NCBI GenBank assembly: GCA_004015825.1
Contig: SAYS01000006.1
Span: 62,001-126,000, forward strand
Direction: 5' to 3'
DNA from: Halovenus amylolytica
GTDB taxonomy: Archaea > Halobacteriota > Halobacteria > Halobacteriales > Haloarculaceae
DNA length: 64,000 nt
Below, piece after piece: positions 8,048-16,141 of the stretch. Under the pieces are notes generated by a model. The model did not search any database and had not been told where the DNA came from. It saw nothing but the letters and a program-made list of their open reading frames with translations. Within the stretch, counting starts at the first letter, position 1, and each line of letters begins with the position of its first letter. The translations under genes were made by a program, and so were the position numbers.

Positions 8048-8821
8048 TCAGTCGACGTGGTCTCTCGGCATCAACGCGTCAAACTCCCGGGCCGACAGCC
8101 AGTCGGCGAGATCGACCAGCTGCTCCGTCGCAGCCTCGAACAGCTGCTGGCCCTTCTCGGCTGTCGCATCGGTCTGATCCCCGAGGACACCGTTGTCGGT
8201 GTTGTCGATCGCGTCGTAAAACGTTCGCGCGCCGTGCATCCGCACGTCGTCCATCTCCCAGTCGGTCAGCCCGCCGTCCCGGGCTGTCTCTAGCTTGTCT
8301 TCCCGCACCAGCTCCGGTGCAATGTGTTGGATCATCGCCGTCTCTTTCGGGCCGCCGTGGGGCCCGTTCGTCTCGAAGAGGTCGTCGACCAGCTCCGGGA
8401 TGCTCTCGTCCCACATCCACTCGATCGCGTACAGACACTCCGAATCGCGGAGCCGCCGCCCGACCTCGCGGAGATGTTCGACGTTACCACCGTGGGCGTT
8501 GACGTAGATGACGCGGTCGATCCCGTGGTAGGCCAGGTTGCGCGTGAGACTCTCCATGTACTCCCGGAAGACCGGTGCGTCGACCCACATCGTTCCGTGG
8601 AACTGCCGGTGGTGTGGGCTGACACCGATGTTGACCGTCGGCGTACAGAGATAACCACTCCGGTCGGCCGCTTCCCGCGCCAGGGACTCGGCGATCAGGT
8701 GATCCGTCGCCTCGGGGAGATGCGGACCGTGCTGCTCTGTCGATCCGACAGGAACGAACGCGAGTGATTCCGACTCGAAGTACGACCCAAGCTCCGGCCA
8801 ACGCTGGTCGGCGAGATACAT
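8048..8821 (-). CDS. Creatininase-family amidohydrolase
   Basis: 257 residues of the creatininase/ArfB metal-dependent amidohydrolase family. The metal-binding signature VPVGSTEQHGPHLPEATD is near residue 24, followed by the conserved INIGVSPHH-like and YVNAHGGNVEHLREV segments with Glu and His ligands. In archaea one branch (ArfB) removes formate from the ribosylaminopyrimidine intermediate of riboflavin and F420 synthesis, which is a plausible role here; sequence alone does not separate it from other branches. A TATA-like cttatag at 8846-8852 lies 25-30 bp upstream of the start and overlaps the terminal repeat of a MITE-like element. Confidence 0.85.
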   Translation of the reverse strand: MYLADQRWPELGSYFESESLAFVPVGSTEQHGPHLPEATDHLIAESLAREAADRSGYLCTPTVNIGVSPHHRQFHGTMWVDAPVFREYMESLTRNLAYHGIDRVIYVNAHGGNVEHLREVGRRLRDSECLYAIEWMWDESIPELVDDLFETNGPHGGPKETAMIQHIAPELVREDKLETARDGGLTDWEMDDVRMHGARTFYDAIDNTDNGVLGDQTDATAEKGQQLFEAATEQLVDLADWLSAREFDALMPRDHVD

Positions 8822-8846
8822 ACTCCAGCTATTGGGCGAGAGTGTC

Positions 8847-8961
8847 TTATAGTGATTGTTGCGGTTATTTTCGTGACCGAGTCACGGATATCGACGTGTC
8901 ACGGCGTGTAACACAGAATTTGCGTCGCTAGAGCGGTACAGACTCGCAACAATCACTATTA
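8847..8961. mobile_element. MITE-like element with terminal inverted repeats
   Basis: A 115-bp non-coding segment whose ends, ttatagtgattgttgcg (8847-8863) and cgcaacaatcactatta (8945-8961), are inverted copies with one mismatch in 17. A 3-bp gtc flanks both ends and could be a target duplication. It is too short to encode a transposase. Its left end carries the TATA-like element of the creatininase-family gene. It could instead be a regulatory cruciform. Confidence 0.5.
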
Positions 8962-9046
8962 GTCCCCGTGGATCGGCTGTCGTCGTCAGGTCACTGCGTT
9001 GCCACTGCTGCGGATCGGGTCGGCAGTCGACAAAAGCAGTGCGTCG

Positions 9047-9313
9047 TTATGCGCCAGCGGATTCGAGTGCGTCTTCGAGGTCGCCAGCCTGCGTAACGCC
9101 GACAAATCGCTCGACGATACCGTCGTCGTTCTCGATGATCAGCGTCGGAAGCGAACGGACCTGGTACTCGTTTGCGATATCCTGCTCCTCGTCGACGTCG
9201 ATTTTTTCGAACGAGACACTCTCCCACTCCTCTTCTAACTCCTCGAGAATCGGATCCTGTGTCTTGCACGGCCCACACCAGTCCGCGTAGAAATCTTTCA
9301 GTGTAACACTCAT
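9047..9313 (-). CDS. Thioredoxin-family protein
   Basis: 88 residues, a compact thioredoxin fold. The redox motif WCGPC is at residues 12-16, the cis-proline strand appears as VRSLPTLII, and the C-terminal helix has VGVTQAGDLEDAL. It begins almost directly at the strand before the active site, so it lacks the first strand and helix of longer thioredoxins, as do many haloarchaeal versions. It would act as a cytosolic disulfide reductant. It stands alone, with a cttatc TATA-like element about 33 bp upstream. Confidence 0.9.
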   Translation of the reverse strand: MSVTLKDFYADWCGPCKTQDPILEELEEEWESVSFEKIDVDEEQDIANEYQVRSLPTLIIENDDGIVERFVGVTQAGDLEDALESAGA

Positions 9314-9404
9314 GGATTCTTTACAGAGTAGCCTTCCGAATCTGATAAGCGTTTTTGTCCAGTGTACGGGGCCGACACAACCACATCTGTTGACAGTTCC
9401 GATC

Positions 9405-9487
9405 GACGCGTACGTTTGTAAATATATAACACCCGTATCTATATATCATAATGAAAAAGTATATGTATCAATTCATGAAATAATGTC
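9405..9487 (+). promoter_or_regulatory. AT-rich upstream region of a membrane-protein gene
   Basis: An 80-bp stretch with repeated TATA-like words (aatatataac, ctatatatcataa, aagtatatgtatc) in otherwise GC-rich DNA, ending just before the ATG at 9491. Several overlapping promoter elements are possible; none can be singled out. Confidence 0.4.
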
Positions 9488-9490
9488 TGT

Positions 9491-10054
9491 ATGTTCACCC
9501 CCTTCGATTCACCCGAGACAACAGTACTAGGGGGCACGCTCGTCGTCCTGGGATATCTCCTCGCTGTTCACGGCTGGACGTTCCTCGTCGCCGGCTACGG
9601 CGAGGACACCGACATTCCACAGGCTGTCGTGGCCGACCAGATCGGCCGGTTCGCACTGGTCGTCGGCACGGCGACGATCGGATTCGGTGCCCTCACGTCA
9701 AGTGAGAGCTACGGCTTCGGCTGGCAGGGGATCGTCTTCGGTGCGACCGTCCTCCTCGCGACAGTCGGGCTCACCTACCGGCTCAACACCTCCGAAGAAT
9801 CGGGGCCGTCGATCCCCGAGCCGGCCGATCAGCCGGCGGGTTCGCCCGAACCGCCGACCCACGAGCGAGCCACCGCCCAACCGTCGGCCGACTCACAGCC
9901 GGCCCGGCCGGTCGAAGAACCCACGGCTGGTACTGTCGAGTTGTCGGCAACGCCGGTCAGCCAACCAGCTCGGACGCCAGCCGAGAGCGCGACAGAATCC
10001 GCCGTCGAGGATCCGTCCCAGGCCGAAAAGCAGCCGGTCGAAATCTCGAACTGA
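9491..10054 (+). CDS. Haloarchaeal membrane protein with Pro/Glu/Ala-rich tail
   Basis: 187 residues. Three hydrophobic segments (about residues 10-36, 50-72 and 78-95) are followed by a roughly 90-residue low-complexity tail rich in Pro, Glu, Ala, Ser and Thr. Such tails are common on haloarchaeal membrane proteins and are probably disordered. I recognise no functional domain. An ATG at 9482 is in another frame, so 9491 is the natural start. It converges on an Lrp-family gene. Confidence 0.65.
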   Translation: MFTPFDSPETTVLGGTLVVLGYLLAVHGWTFLVAGYGEDTDIPQAVVADQIGRFALVVGTATIGFGALTSSESYGFGWQGIVFGATVLLATVGLTYRLNTSEESGPSIPEPADQPAGSPEPPTHERATAQPSADSQPARPVEEPTAGTVELSATPVSQPARTPAESATESAVEDPSQAEKQPVEISN

Positions 10055-10067
10055 TCGCACGATCTGA

Positions 10068-10481
10068 TTAGCCGAGCCACTCGTCGAGAATCAGCCGTGT
10101 TTTCGTATTCACTACCTCGTCGAGTTCGCGCGCTCGCGAAATGAGCTGGTTGAGATCGGTCGTATCGGCCGCGTCGACGACCATGATGATGTCGTCCTCG
10201 CCGGAGACCTGCCAGACGAAATCGACCCGCTCCCACTCGGCCATCTCTTCGGTGAGATCGCCGGTGTGGACATCGACGTCGACGCTGATCTCGATCATCC
10301 CCTTGACGTTACCCGTCCGCGTCGAGATCGTGAACCGCTCGATCACGCCGGAGTCGATCATCCCCTCGACGCGGTTACGGATCGTTCCCTCGGAGGTGCC
10401 GACCTGATCTGCGATCTCCGTGTACGGCGTCCGGGCGTCCCGCCGGAGGATGTCGAGTATTTCGCGGTCGAGGTCGTCCAT
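10068..10481 (-). CDS. Lrp/AsnC-family transcriptional regulator
   Basis: 137 residues with the standard layout: an N-terminal helix-turn-helix (MDDLDREILDILRRDARTPYTEIADQVGTSEGTIRNRV is its span, residues 1-38), then an RAM-type alpha/beta ligand domain. The latter contains VDVDVHTGDLTEEM and VWQVSGEDDIIMVV, which match the effector-binding half. Family members sense amino acids. It is divergent from carA with about 100 bp between starts, so it may regulate carA (carbamoyl phosphate, arginine and pyrimidine synthesis); this is inferred from position only. Confidence 0.93.
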   Translation of the reverse strand: MDDLDREILDILRRDARTPYTEIADQVGTSEGTIRNRVEGMIDSGVIERFTISTRTGNVKGMIEISVDVDVHTGDLTEEMAEWERVDFVWQVSGEDDIIMVVDAADTTDLNQLISRARELDEVVNTKTRLILDEWLG

Positions 10482-10583
10482 CGAGATCTGTACCTTTCCC
10501 GGGGTCGTACTTGAACGCTACGAATTTCGTAACTCATCTTCGAAAGCAACGCTTATCTGCGGTACTTTCATACGCATCTCGTA

Positions 10584-11630
10584 ATGACTGACGCCTACGT
10601 CGCCATCGAAGGCGAACGCATCATCGAGGCGCGTGCTCGCTCGCCCGGCACCACCCGCGGCGAACTGGTATTTACGACTGCCTATACGGGCTACGAGGAG
10701 AGCCTGACCGACCCCAGCTACGAGGAGCAGTTGCTCACCTTCTCGTACCCGCTGATCGGCAACTACGGCGTCCGGGAGGAGCGATTCGAGTCCGACCGCG
10801 TCCACCCACGCGGCGTGCTCGCCCGCGAACTGACCGAGGACGTCGCGGAGTGGCTCACCGAGGAAGGCGTCCCGGCCGTCGACCACCTCGACACCCGCGA
10901 GATCGTCACCGAGATCCGCGACGAGGGTGCGATGAAGTGTGGGATCGCCGCCGGGCCGGACGTCACCGAGGAGGACGCACTCGCCGAACTCGAAAAATGT
11001 GTCCACATGTCCGAGCACACCGATATCGGCTCGCAGGTCTCCGTCCGGGAGGCGACGGTCCACAACGAGGACGGCTCGGGGCCGGACGTCGCCCTGATCG
11101 ACTGCGGCGCGAAAGGCTCGATCATCTCCTCGCTGATCGAACGTGATGCAGTCGTCCACCAGCTGCCCTACGACGCGACCGAGGAAGAAGTCGAGGCCGT
11201 CGACCCCGACGTGCTGTTCATCTCGAACGGCCCGGGCGATCCGAAGAACTTCGAACAGGCCGGCGAAATCGTCGAGAAGTACGCCGGCGAACTCCCGCTG
11301 GCGGGTATCTGTCTCGGCCAGCAGGTCGTCGCAAACGCACTCGGCGGTCGCACCACGAAGATGGAGTTTGGCCACCGCGGTGTCAACCAGCCGGTCCGTG
11401 ATCTCCGGACCGACCAGGTCGTGATGACGACACAGAACCACGGCTACACGGTCGCCGATCCGGGTGACAAACTCGACGTGACGCAGGTCAACGTCAACGA
11501 CGAGACGCCGGAAGGGCTGGACAACGACGAGCTGGGCATCATCACTCGCCAGTACCACCCCGAAGCGAACCCGGGGCCACACGACTCGCTTTCCTTCTTC
11601 GACGACGTCGTCGAACTCGTCGAGGAGTAA
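10584..11630 (+). CDS. carA: Carbamoyl-phosphate synthase small subunit (glutaminase)
   Basis: 348 residues. The N-terminal CarA-specific domain opens with the usual AYVAIEGERIIEARA and FTTAYTGYEESLTDPSY. The C-terminal class I glutamine amidotransferase domain has the nucleophile in GICLGQQ and the His-Glu pair in QYHPEANPG. It supplies ammonia to CarB for carbamoyl phosphate in arginine and pyrimidine synthesis. carB is not next to it; the following gene is hemC. A cgcttatc TATA-like element is about 30 bp upstream of the ATG. The upstream divergent Lrp gene is a candidate regulator. Confidence 0.96.
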   Translation: MTDAYVAIEGERIIEARARSPGTTRGELVFTTAYTGYEESLTDPSYEEQLLTFSYPLIGNYGVREERFESDRVHPRGVLARELTEDVAEWLTEEGVPAVDHLDTREIVTEIRDEGAMKCGIAAGPDVTEEDALAELEKCVHMSEHTDIGSQVSVREATVHNEDGSGPDVALIDCGAKGSIISSLIERDAVVHQLPYDATEEEVEAVDPDVLFISNGPGDPKNFEQAGEIVEKYAGELPLAGICLGQQVVANALGGRTTKMEFGHRGVNQPVRDLRTDQVVMTTQNHGYTVADPGDKLDVTQVNVNDETPEGLDNDELGIITRQYHPEANPGPHDSLSFFDDVVELVEE

Positions 11631-11675
11631 GCGCCAACAGATGGGCTTTTCACCACCCACCGTCGAGAAAGGATA

Positions 11676-12806
11676 ATGAGTGAACGTGGGACCCAGATCC
11701 GACTCGCCACACGCGGCTCGGATCTCGCGCGCTGGCAGGCGGCACTGATCGAAGAGCAACTGAGCCAGCGCCGGCTGTCGGTCGAACTCGTCGAAGTCGA
11801 GACCACTGGTGACCAGATCCAGGACGAACTCATCCACGAACTGGGCACGACTGGAGCCTTTGTCCGGAGTCTCGACCAGAAAGTGCTCGACGGCGAGGTC
11901 GACGCTGCGGTCCACTCGATGAAGGATATGCCGACAGACCAGCCCGACGACCTCGTCGTCGCCGGGATTCCGGAACGTGCGAGCGCGGGTGACGTCCTCG
12001 TCACGCCGGACGGCACGAACCTGGAACACCTCCCGCCGGGCGCGACGATCGGGACCTCCAGTCTCCGGCGTGGGGCCCAGATTCTCGCCGAACGACCGGA
12101 ACTGGAGATCGAACCACTCCGTGGGAACGTGGATACACGCGTCGAGAAACTGCTCGCCCCCTCGCTACAGGCTGAACACGAACGCCGCCTGGACGACGAG
12201 GAGACCGATATGGGAGAGTACGACTCGGCGAACAACGACGAAAAGAGTGACGACTCCGAGTACGACCAGACCGCCCAGGAGTGGTTCGATGGCCTCTCCG
12301 AGATCGAACGTCAGGCACTCGGCCGGGAGGTCGAGACGGAGTACGACGCGATCTGTCTGGCCGAGGCTGGCCTCGAACGGAGCGGTTTGCTTCACCATCT
12401 TGCGTACCAGCGTCTGGACCCGACGCGAATCGTCCCCGCACCAGCACAGGGGACGATCGCCGTTACTGCCCTCGACGGTGATATTTCCGACCAGATCAAC
12501 GAGATCGTGGATCACCCGCCGACACGGATCGAGACGACCGTCGAGCGGACGATCCTCTCCGAACTCGGTGGCGGCTGTGTCGCCCCGGTCGGTATCTACG
12601 CCCGACTCCAGGGCGAGGTCGTCAACACGGCCGTGCGCGTCCTTTCCCAGGATGGCACCGAGCAGGTCCGGGGAACACGCGAACTGTCGGTGGGCCAGCA
12701 CGCCAGGGCTGCCCGCGAGTTTGCGTCCCACCTCGCCGAGCAGGGTGCGAGCGAACTGATCGAACAGGCACGGCGGGCAGAACCCGACGACGCAAAACGA
12801 GTATGA
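11676..12806 (+). CDS. hemC: Hydroxymethylbilane synthase (porphobilinogen deaminase)
   Basis: 376 residues. It polymerises four porphobilinogens to hydroxymethylbilane in tetrapyrrole synthesis. Visible landmarks are IRLATRGSDLARWQ at the start, DAAVHSMKDMP, GTSSLRR and the dipyrromethane-cofactor cysteine in GGGCVAPVG. It is longer than the bacterial enzyme (about 310) because of an acidic insertion around residues 165-215, rich in Asp, Glu and Ser, before the LSEIERQALGREV segment. First gene of a tight operon: its stop overlaps the start of the methyltransferase gene by 4 bp. Confidence 0.96.
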   Translation: MSERGTQIRLATRGSDLARWQAALIEEQLSQRRLSVELVEVETTGDQIQDELIHELGTTGAFVRSLDQKVLDGEVDAAVHSMKDMPTDQPDDLVVAGIPERASAGDVLVTPDGTNLEHLPPGATIGTSSLRRGAQILAERPELEIEPLRGNVDTRVEKLLAPSLQAEHERRLDDEETDMGEYDSANNDEKSDDSEYDQTAQEWFDGLSEIERQALGREVETEYDAICLAEAGLERSGLLHHLAYQRLDPTRIVPAPAQGTIAVTALDGDISDQINEIVDHPPTRIETTVERTILSELGGGCVAPVGIYARLQGEVVNTAVRVLSQDGTEQVRGTRELSVGQHARAAREFASHLAEQGASELIEQARRAEPDDAKRV

Positions 12807-13570
12807 GTAACCCGGACGACACCGATACGGCGGGACGTATCTACCTCGTCGGGGCCGGCCCGGGTGACCCTGAACTGCTGACGGTGAAGGCACGGCGACT
12901 CCTCGACGAGGCGGACATCATTCTTCACGACAAACTTTCCGGCCCGGATATCCTGGCCCAGATCGACGAGGACCGACTGGAGGATGTCGGCACACGCGGC
13001 CACGGTGACACCACACCCCAATCGTACGTCAACGACCGGATGGTCGAACTCGCCCGCGAGGGCAAAGCAGTCGTCCGGCTAAAGGGCGGTGATCCGACGG
13101 TGTTCGGTCGCGGTGGCGAGGAGATGGCCCACCTCGCCGAGGCGGGCGTCCCCTTCGAGGTCGTCCCCGGCATCAGTTCGGCGATCGCAGCCTCGGAGGC
13201 CGCCGGCATCCCGGTCACCCACCGGGAGCACGCTTCGACCTTCTCGGTCGTGACAGGCCACGAGGACCCGAACAAAGCGGAGTCCGCGGTCGACTGGGAA
13301 GCACTCGCTGCGACCGGTGGCACGATCGTCGTCCTGATGGGCGTCGGTCGGCTGCCGGAGTACACGGAATCACTGACGGCAGCCGGGATGGATCCCGAGA
13401 CGCCCGTCGCGCTGGTCGAACGCGCCACCTGGCCGGACCAGCAGGTCGCAACGGGGACACTCGAAACCATCGCAACGGCCGCCGAAGACGCCGGGATCGA
13501 ACCGCCAGCGGTCACAGTGATCGGCGAGGTCGCGAGCACGCGCGAGGAGGTGTTGGAGTTTCTCCGATGA
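12803..13570 (+). CDS. cobA: Uroporphyrinogen-III C-methyltransferase
   Basis: 255 residues of the SAM-dependent tetrapyrrole methylase family. It has the signatures VGAGPGDPELLTVKA near residue 14 and VRLKGGDPTVFGRGGEE, with VVPGISSAIAASEAAGIPVTHR after them. It converts uroporphyrinogen III to precorrin-2, feeding siroheme and cobalamin. It is the SUMT-only form with no CysG dehydrogenase domain. Both ends overlap neighbouring genes by 4 bp (hemC before, hemD after), so the three are probably translated from one message. Confidence 0.95.
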   Translation: MSNPDDTDTAGRIYLVGAGPGDPELLTVKARRLLDEADIILHDKLSGPDILAQIDEDRLEDVGTRGHGDTTPQSYVNDRMVELAREGKAVVRLKGGDPTVFGRGGEEMAHLAEAGVPFEVVPGISSAIAASEAAGIPVTHREHASTFSVVTGHEDPNKAESAVDWEALAATGGTIVVLMGVGRLPEYTESLTAAGMDPETPVALVERATWPDQQVATGTLETIATAAEDAGIEPPAVTVIGEVASTREEVLEFLR

Positions 13571-14292
13571 CACGGCCGACAGTCGCAGTGTTTCGGCCGG
13601 ACGACGAGCGCGCGGCGAACGCGATATCGCTTCTCGACGAACTGGGTGTCGAGCCGCTCTCCGATCCGATGCTCGCGATCGAGGCGACGGGTAATCAGCC
13701 CAGAACTGACGCCGACTACACGATTTTGACGAGCAAGACCGGTGTGGAGTTGCTCGACGCCGACTGGCAGCCCGGTGGGACACTCTGTGCAATCGGCGAG
13801 ACGACCGCCGGCCAACTCCGCGAGGCTGGCTACGATGTCGATATCGTCCCGGAGGAGTACACGTCGAGTGGACTCGTCGACCGGCTCGCGGCCGAGGTCG
13901 ACGGTGCGCGCGTGGAAGTGGCCCGGAGCGATCACGGCTCGGACGTGTTGCTGGACGGGCTGGAAGGGGCTGGCGCGTTCGTTCACGAGACGATCCTCTA
14001 CCGCCTTACCCGCCCGGCTGGTGCGGGACGCGCTGCCGAACTGGCGGCGGCGGGCGACCTCGATGCGGTGCTATTCACCTCGACGCTCACTGTCGAGAAC
14101 TTCCTCGACGCGGCCACGGAGCGCGGCCTGCGCGAGGCGACAATCGAAGAATTGAACGACGCTGTCGTCGGCGCGATCGGTCCGCCGACCGCCGAGACTG
14201 CCCGGGAACGGGGGATCGAGGTCGATCTCGTTCCCGACACAGCCGATTTCGAGGTTCTCGCTCGGCGTGCCGTCGGACTGCTCGAACGGTAG
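13567..14292 (+). CDS. hemD: Uroporphyrinogen-III synthase
   Basis: 241 residues of the HemD family, which closes and inverts hydroxymethylbilane to uroporphyrinogen III. Sequence conservation in this family is low. The support is the two-lobed pattern, with segments YTILTSKTGVELL, CAIGETTAGQLREAGYDVDIVPEEYTSSGL (residues 75-104), VLFTSTLTVENFL and VGAIGPPTAETARERGIEVDLVP, plus the operon with hemC and the uroporphyrinogen methyltransferase. The start ATG overlaps the preceding stop. It converges on the TrpD-like gene. Confidence 0.93.
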   Translation: MTRPTVAVFRPDDERAANAISLLDELGVEPLSDPMLAIEATGNQPRTDADYTILTSKTGVELLDADWQPGGTLCAIGETTAGQLREAGYDVDIVPEEYTSSGLVDRLAAEVDGARVEVARSDHGSDVLLDGLEGAGAFVHETILYRLTRPAGAGRAAELAAAGDLDAVLFTSTLTVENFLDAATERGLREATIEELNDAVVGAIGPPTAETARERGIEVDLVPDTADFEVLARRAVGLLER

Positions 14293-14330
14293 CGTGCGAC
14301 AGTCGAGGTATCGAACTACTCCTGACGTGC

Positions 14331-15383
14331 TCAAAAGGCTCGGAGTGCGTCGAGTCGATCTGCCCCAGAGCCATCGGCGATCACCTCGCGTGCAATCGCC
14401 AGTCCCTCTTCGAGTGAGTCAGCGCCGCTCCCGGCGTAGATCCGTATCGCCGCGTTGAGTGCGATCGCGTCCGCGAACGCGTCCTCTCGCTCGCCTGCGA
14501 GCACCTCTTCGGTGATCCGTGCCGAGTCGACAGCCACGTCGTCGACGGCGAGCTGTTCGCGTTCGAAATCCATGCCGTACTGTTCGGTCTCGATCTCGTA
14601 GTCGTCGAACTCGCCGTCGTACTCCGCGACGACGGTCGAACCGGGACGGATGTCGTCGTACCCCTCCAGCCCCTGAAACATGATGACACGGGGGACGTCC
14701 TGACGCTCCATCTCGCCGAAGGTGTCGACGATACGCTTCGCGAAGGCGAGATGATAGAAACTGCCCAGGTGGACGTCCGCATTCGCCGGGTTCGCGAGCG
14801 TTTCGATGGTGTTGACGAACGTCCGGACACCCATCTCTGCCCGGCGGTCGTAGAGGTCGGTGACGCCGTGGTTGAAGTTGGGCTGGTAGTAGAAGCCGAA
14901 GCCGACCTCGTCCGTCATCGCGGTGCTATCTTCGGGGTGGAGATCCGTCCGGACGCCGAGTTCGTCGAGGACGTGTTTGTAGGCGTCGTGTTCCTGTGTC
15001 GGAATGCGGTCGCCGCTGTGGGTGACGACTGGTGTGCCCGCCGCCGCAGCGACGAGTCCGGCCCCGACACCGAGCAGTGCCGTCCGATCTTTGCCGTCGT
15101 AGTTCGCCCCACAGTCGACCGGATCGCAGTCAGGTGTTGCCGTCTCGACGCTCTCCTCGCGCATCACGTCAGTGAAGGCAGCGAGTTCCGTGGGTGTGTT
15201 TCGTTTCCAGCGGTTTGCCAGCCAGAATGCACCGAGTGTCGTTTCCCGGGGCTCGCCGGACAGGATCCGCGAAAACGCTTCGCGGGCCTGTTCACGGGTC
15301 ATATCCTCCGCGGATTTGTGTCCCGAGCCGACAACGTCGGTCATCAGTCGGCGCAACGGCCAGTCACCGCTCGTATCGCTCAT
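14331..15383 (-). CDS. Anthranilate phosphoribosyltransferase-like (TrpD2-type) protein
   Basis: 350 residues resembling the glycosyltransferase family of TrpD. An N-terminal helical domain (ADDMTREQAREAFSRILSGE-type, residues 21-45) is followed by an alpha/beta domain. The phosphoribosyl-binding signatures of true TrpD are altered: the usual GTGGD loop reads DCGANYDGKDRT and the KHGNR loop reads THSGDR. This fits the TrpD2/YbiB branch, whose characterised members bind nucleic acid rather than make tryptophan. No trp genes are nearby. It is not likely to be the tryptophan-pathway enzyme. Confidence 0.75.
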   Translation of the reverse strand: MSDTSGDWPLRRLMTDVVGSGHKSAEDMTREQAREAFSRILSGEPRETTLGAFWLANRWKRNTPTELAAFTDVMREESVETATPDCDPVDCGANYDGKDRTALLGVGAGLVAAAAGTPVVTHSGDRIPTQEHDAYKHVLDELGVRTDLHPEDSTAMTDEVGFGFYYQPNFNHGVTDLYDRRAEMGVRTFVNTIETLANPANADVHLGSFYHLAFAKRIVDTFGEMERQDVPRVIMFQGLEGYDDIRPGSTVVAEYDGEFDDYEIETEQYGMDFEREQLAVDDVAVDSARITEEVLAGEREDAFADAIALNAAIRIYAGSGADSLEEGLAIAREVIADGSGADRLDALRAF

Positions 15384-15503
15384 GCCCCCGGTAGGGGAAC
15401 CGTCGTCTAAAACAGCCCGTTACCAGCGATTTTTCGTGTCAGGCACAATAATTTTTGACTACCCGGAAACCTTTTGGGTGCTGTCGCCACTAGATACGAC
15501 AGA

Positions 15504-16094
15504 ATGAGTGGTACAGAGCCAGCGACGGTTCTCGTCGTCGACGACGAGCCGGACGTTGCTGACGCCTACGCGGCCCAACTGCAGGACGAGTTCATCGTTT
15601 CGACGGCCTACGGTGGGCAGGAGGCTCTCGACAAGATCGACGATGCGGTCGACGTCGTCCTGCTCGACAGACGGATGCCCGGCATCTCGGGTGACGAAGT
15701 GCTCGCCAAGATCCGCGAACGCGAACTCCGGATCCGCGTGGCGATGGTCACCGCGGTCGATCCGGATTTCGATATCATCGAGATGCCGTTCGACGATTAC
15801 GTGATCAAACCAGTCTCGCGGGAGGATCTTTTCGAGACGATCAACCGGCTTCTCAGGACCTCGGAGTACGAAGAACGGCTCCGCCGGTACTACGCACTGA
15901 CAGCGAAACACGCCACGCTGATGGCGAACAAACCCGAGTCGGAGCTGGCCGAAAGCGACCAGTTCCGCCAGCTCGAATCCGAACTTGGTGGGATTCGTGA
16001 CGCGCTCAACGACACGATCTCGGAGTTCGACGACGACGATTTCGCCGCTGCGTTCCGTGATCTCGACCACGAAACTAGCCCCACCTCCGAGTAA
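15504..16094 (+). CDS. Response regulator with HalX domain
   Basis: 196 residues. The receiver domain (residues 8-125) has the acidic pocket in VVDDEPD, phosphorylatable Asp55 in VVLLDRRMPG, and the lysine in DDYVIKPVS. The C-terminal HalX domain (about 130-190) is a coiled helical region known only in haloarchaea, ending in EFDDDDFAAAFRDL. No DNA-binding output is present, so it probably works by protein contacts. The start is ATG 15504, although the frame is open from 15474. No histidine kinase adjoins; the nearest in the window is at 32-34 kb. Confidence 0.92.
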   Translation: MSGTEPATVLVVDDEPDVADAYAAQLQDEFIVSTAYGGQEALDKIDDAVDVVLLDRRMPGISGDEVLAKIRERELRIRVAMVTAVDPDFDIIEMPFDDYVIKPVSREDLFETINRLLRTSEYEERLRRYYALTAKHATLMANKPESELAESDQFRQLESELGGIRDALNDTISEFDDDDFAAAFRDLDHETSPTSE

Positions 16095-16141
16095 CGCTGT
16101 TTTGCCGAATGGTTTTCTAACTGGCCCGCTGACTCTCCACT

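Noticed and set aside
10518..12029. 503-codon open frame on the minus strand opposite carA
   Set aside because: It mirrors the strongly supported carA and hemC genes, has no family features and reads as the complementary frame of high-GC coding DNA.
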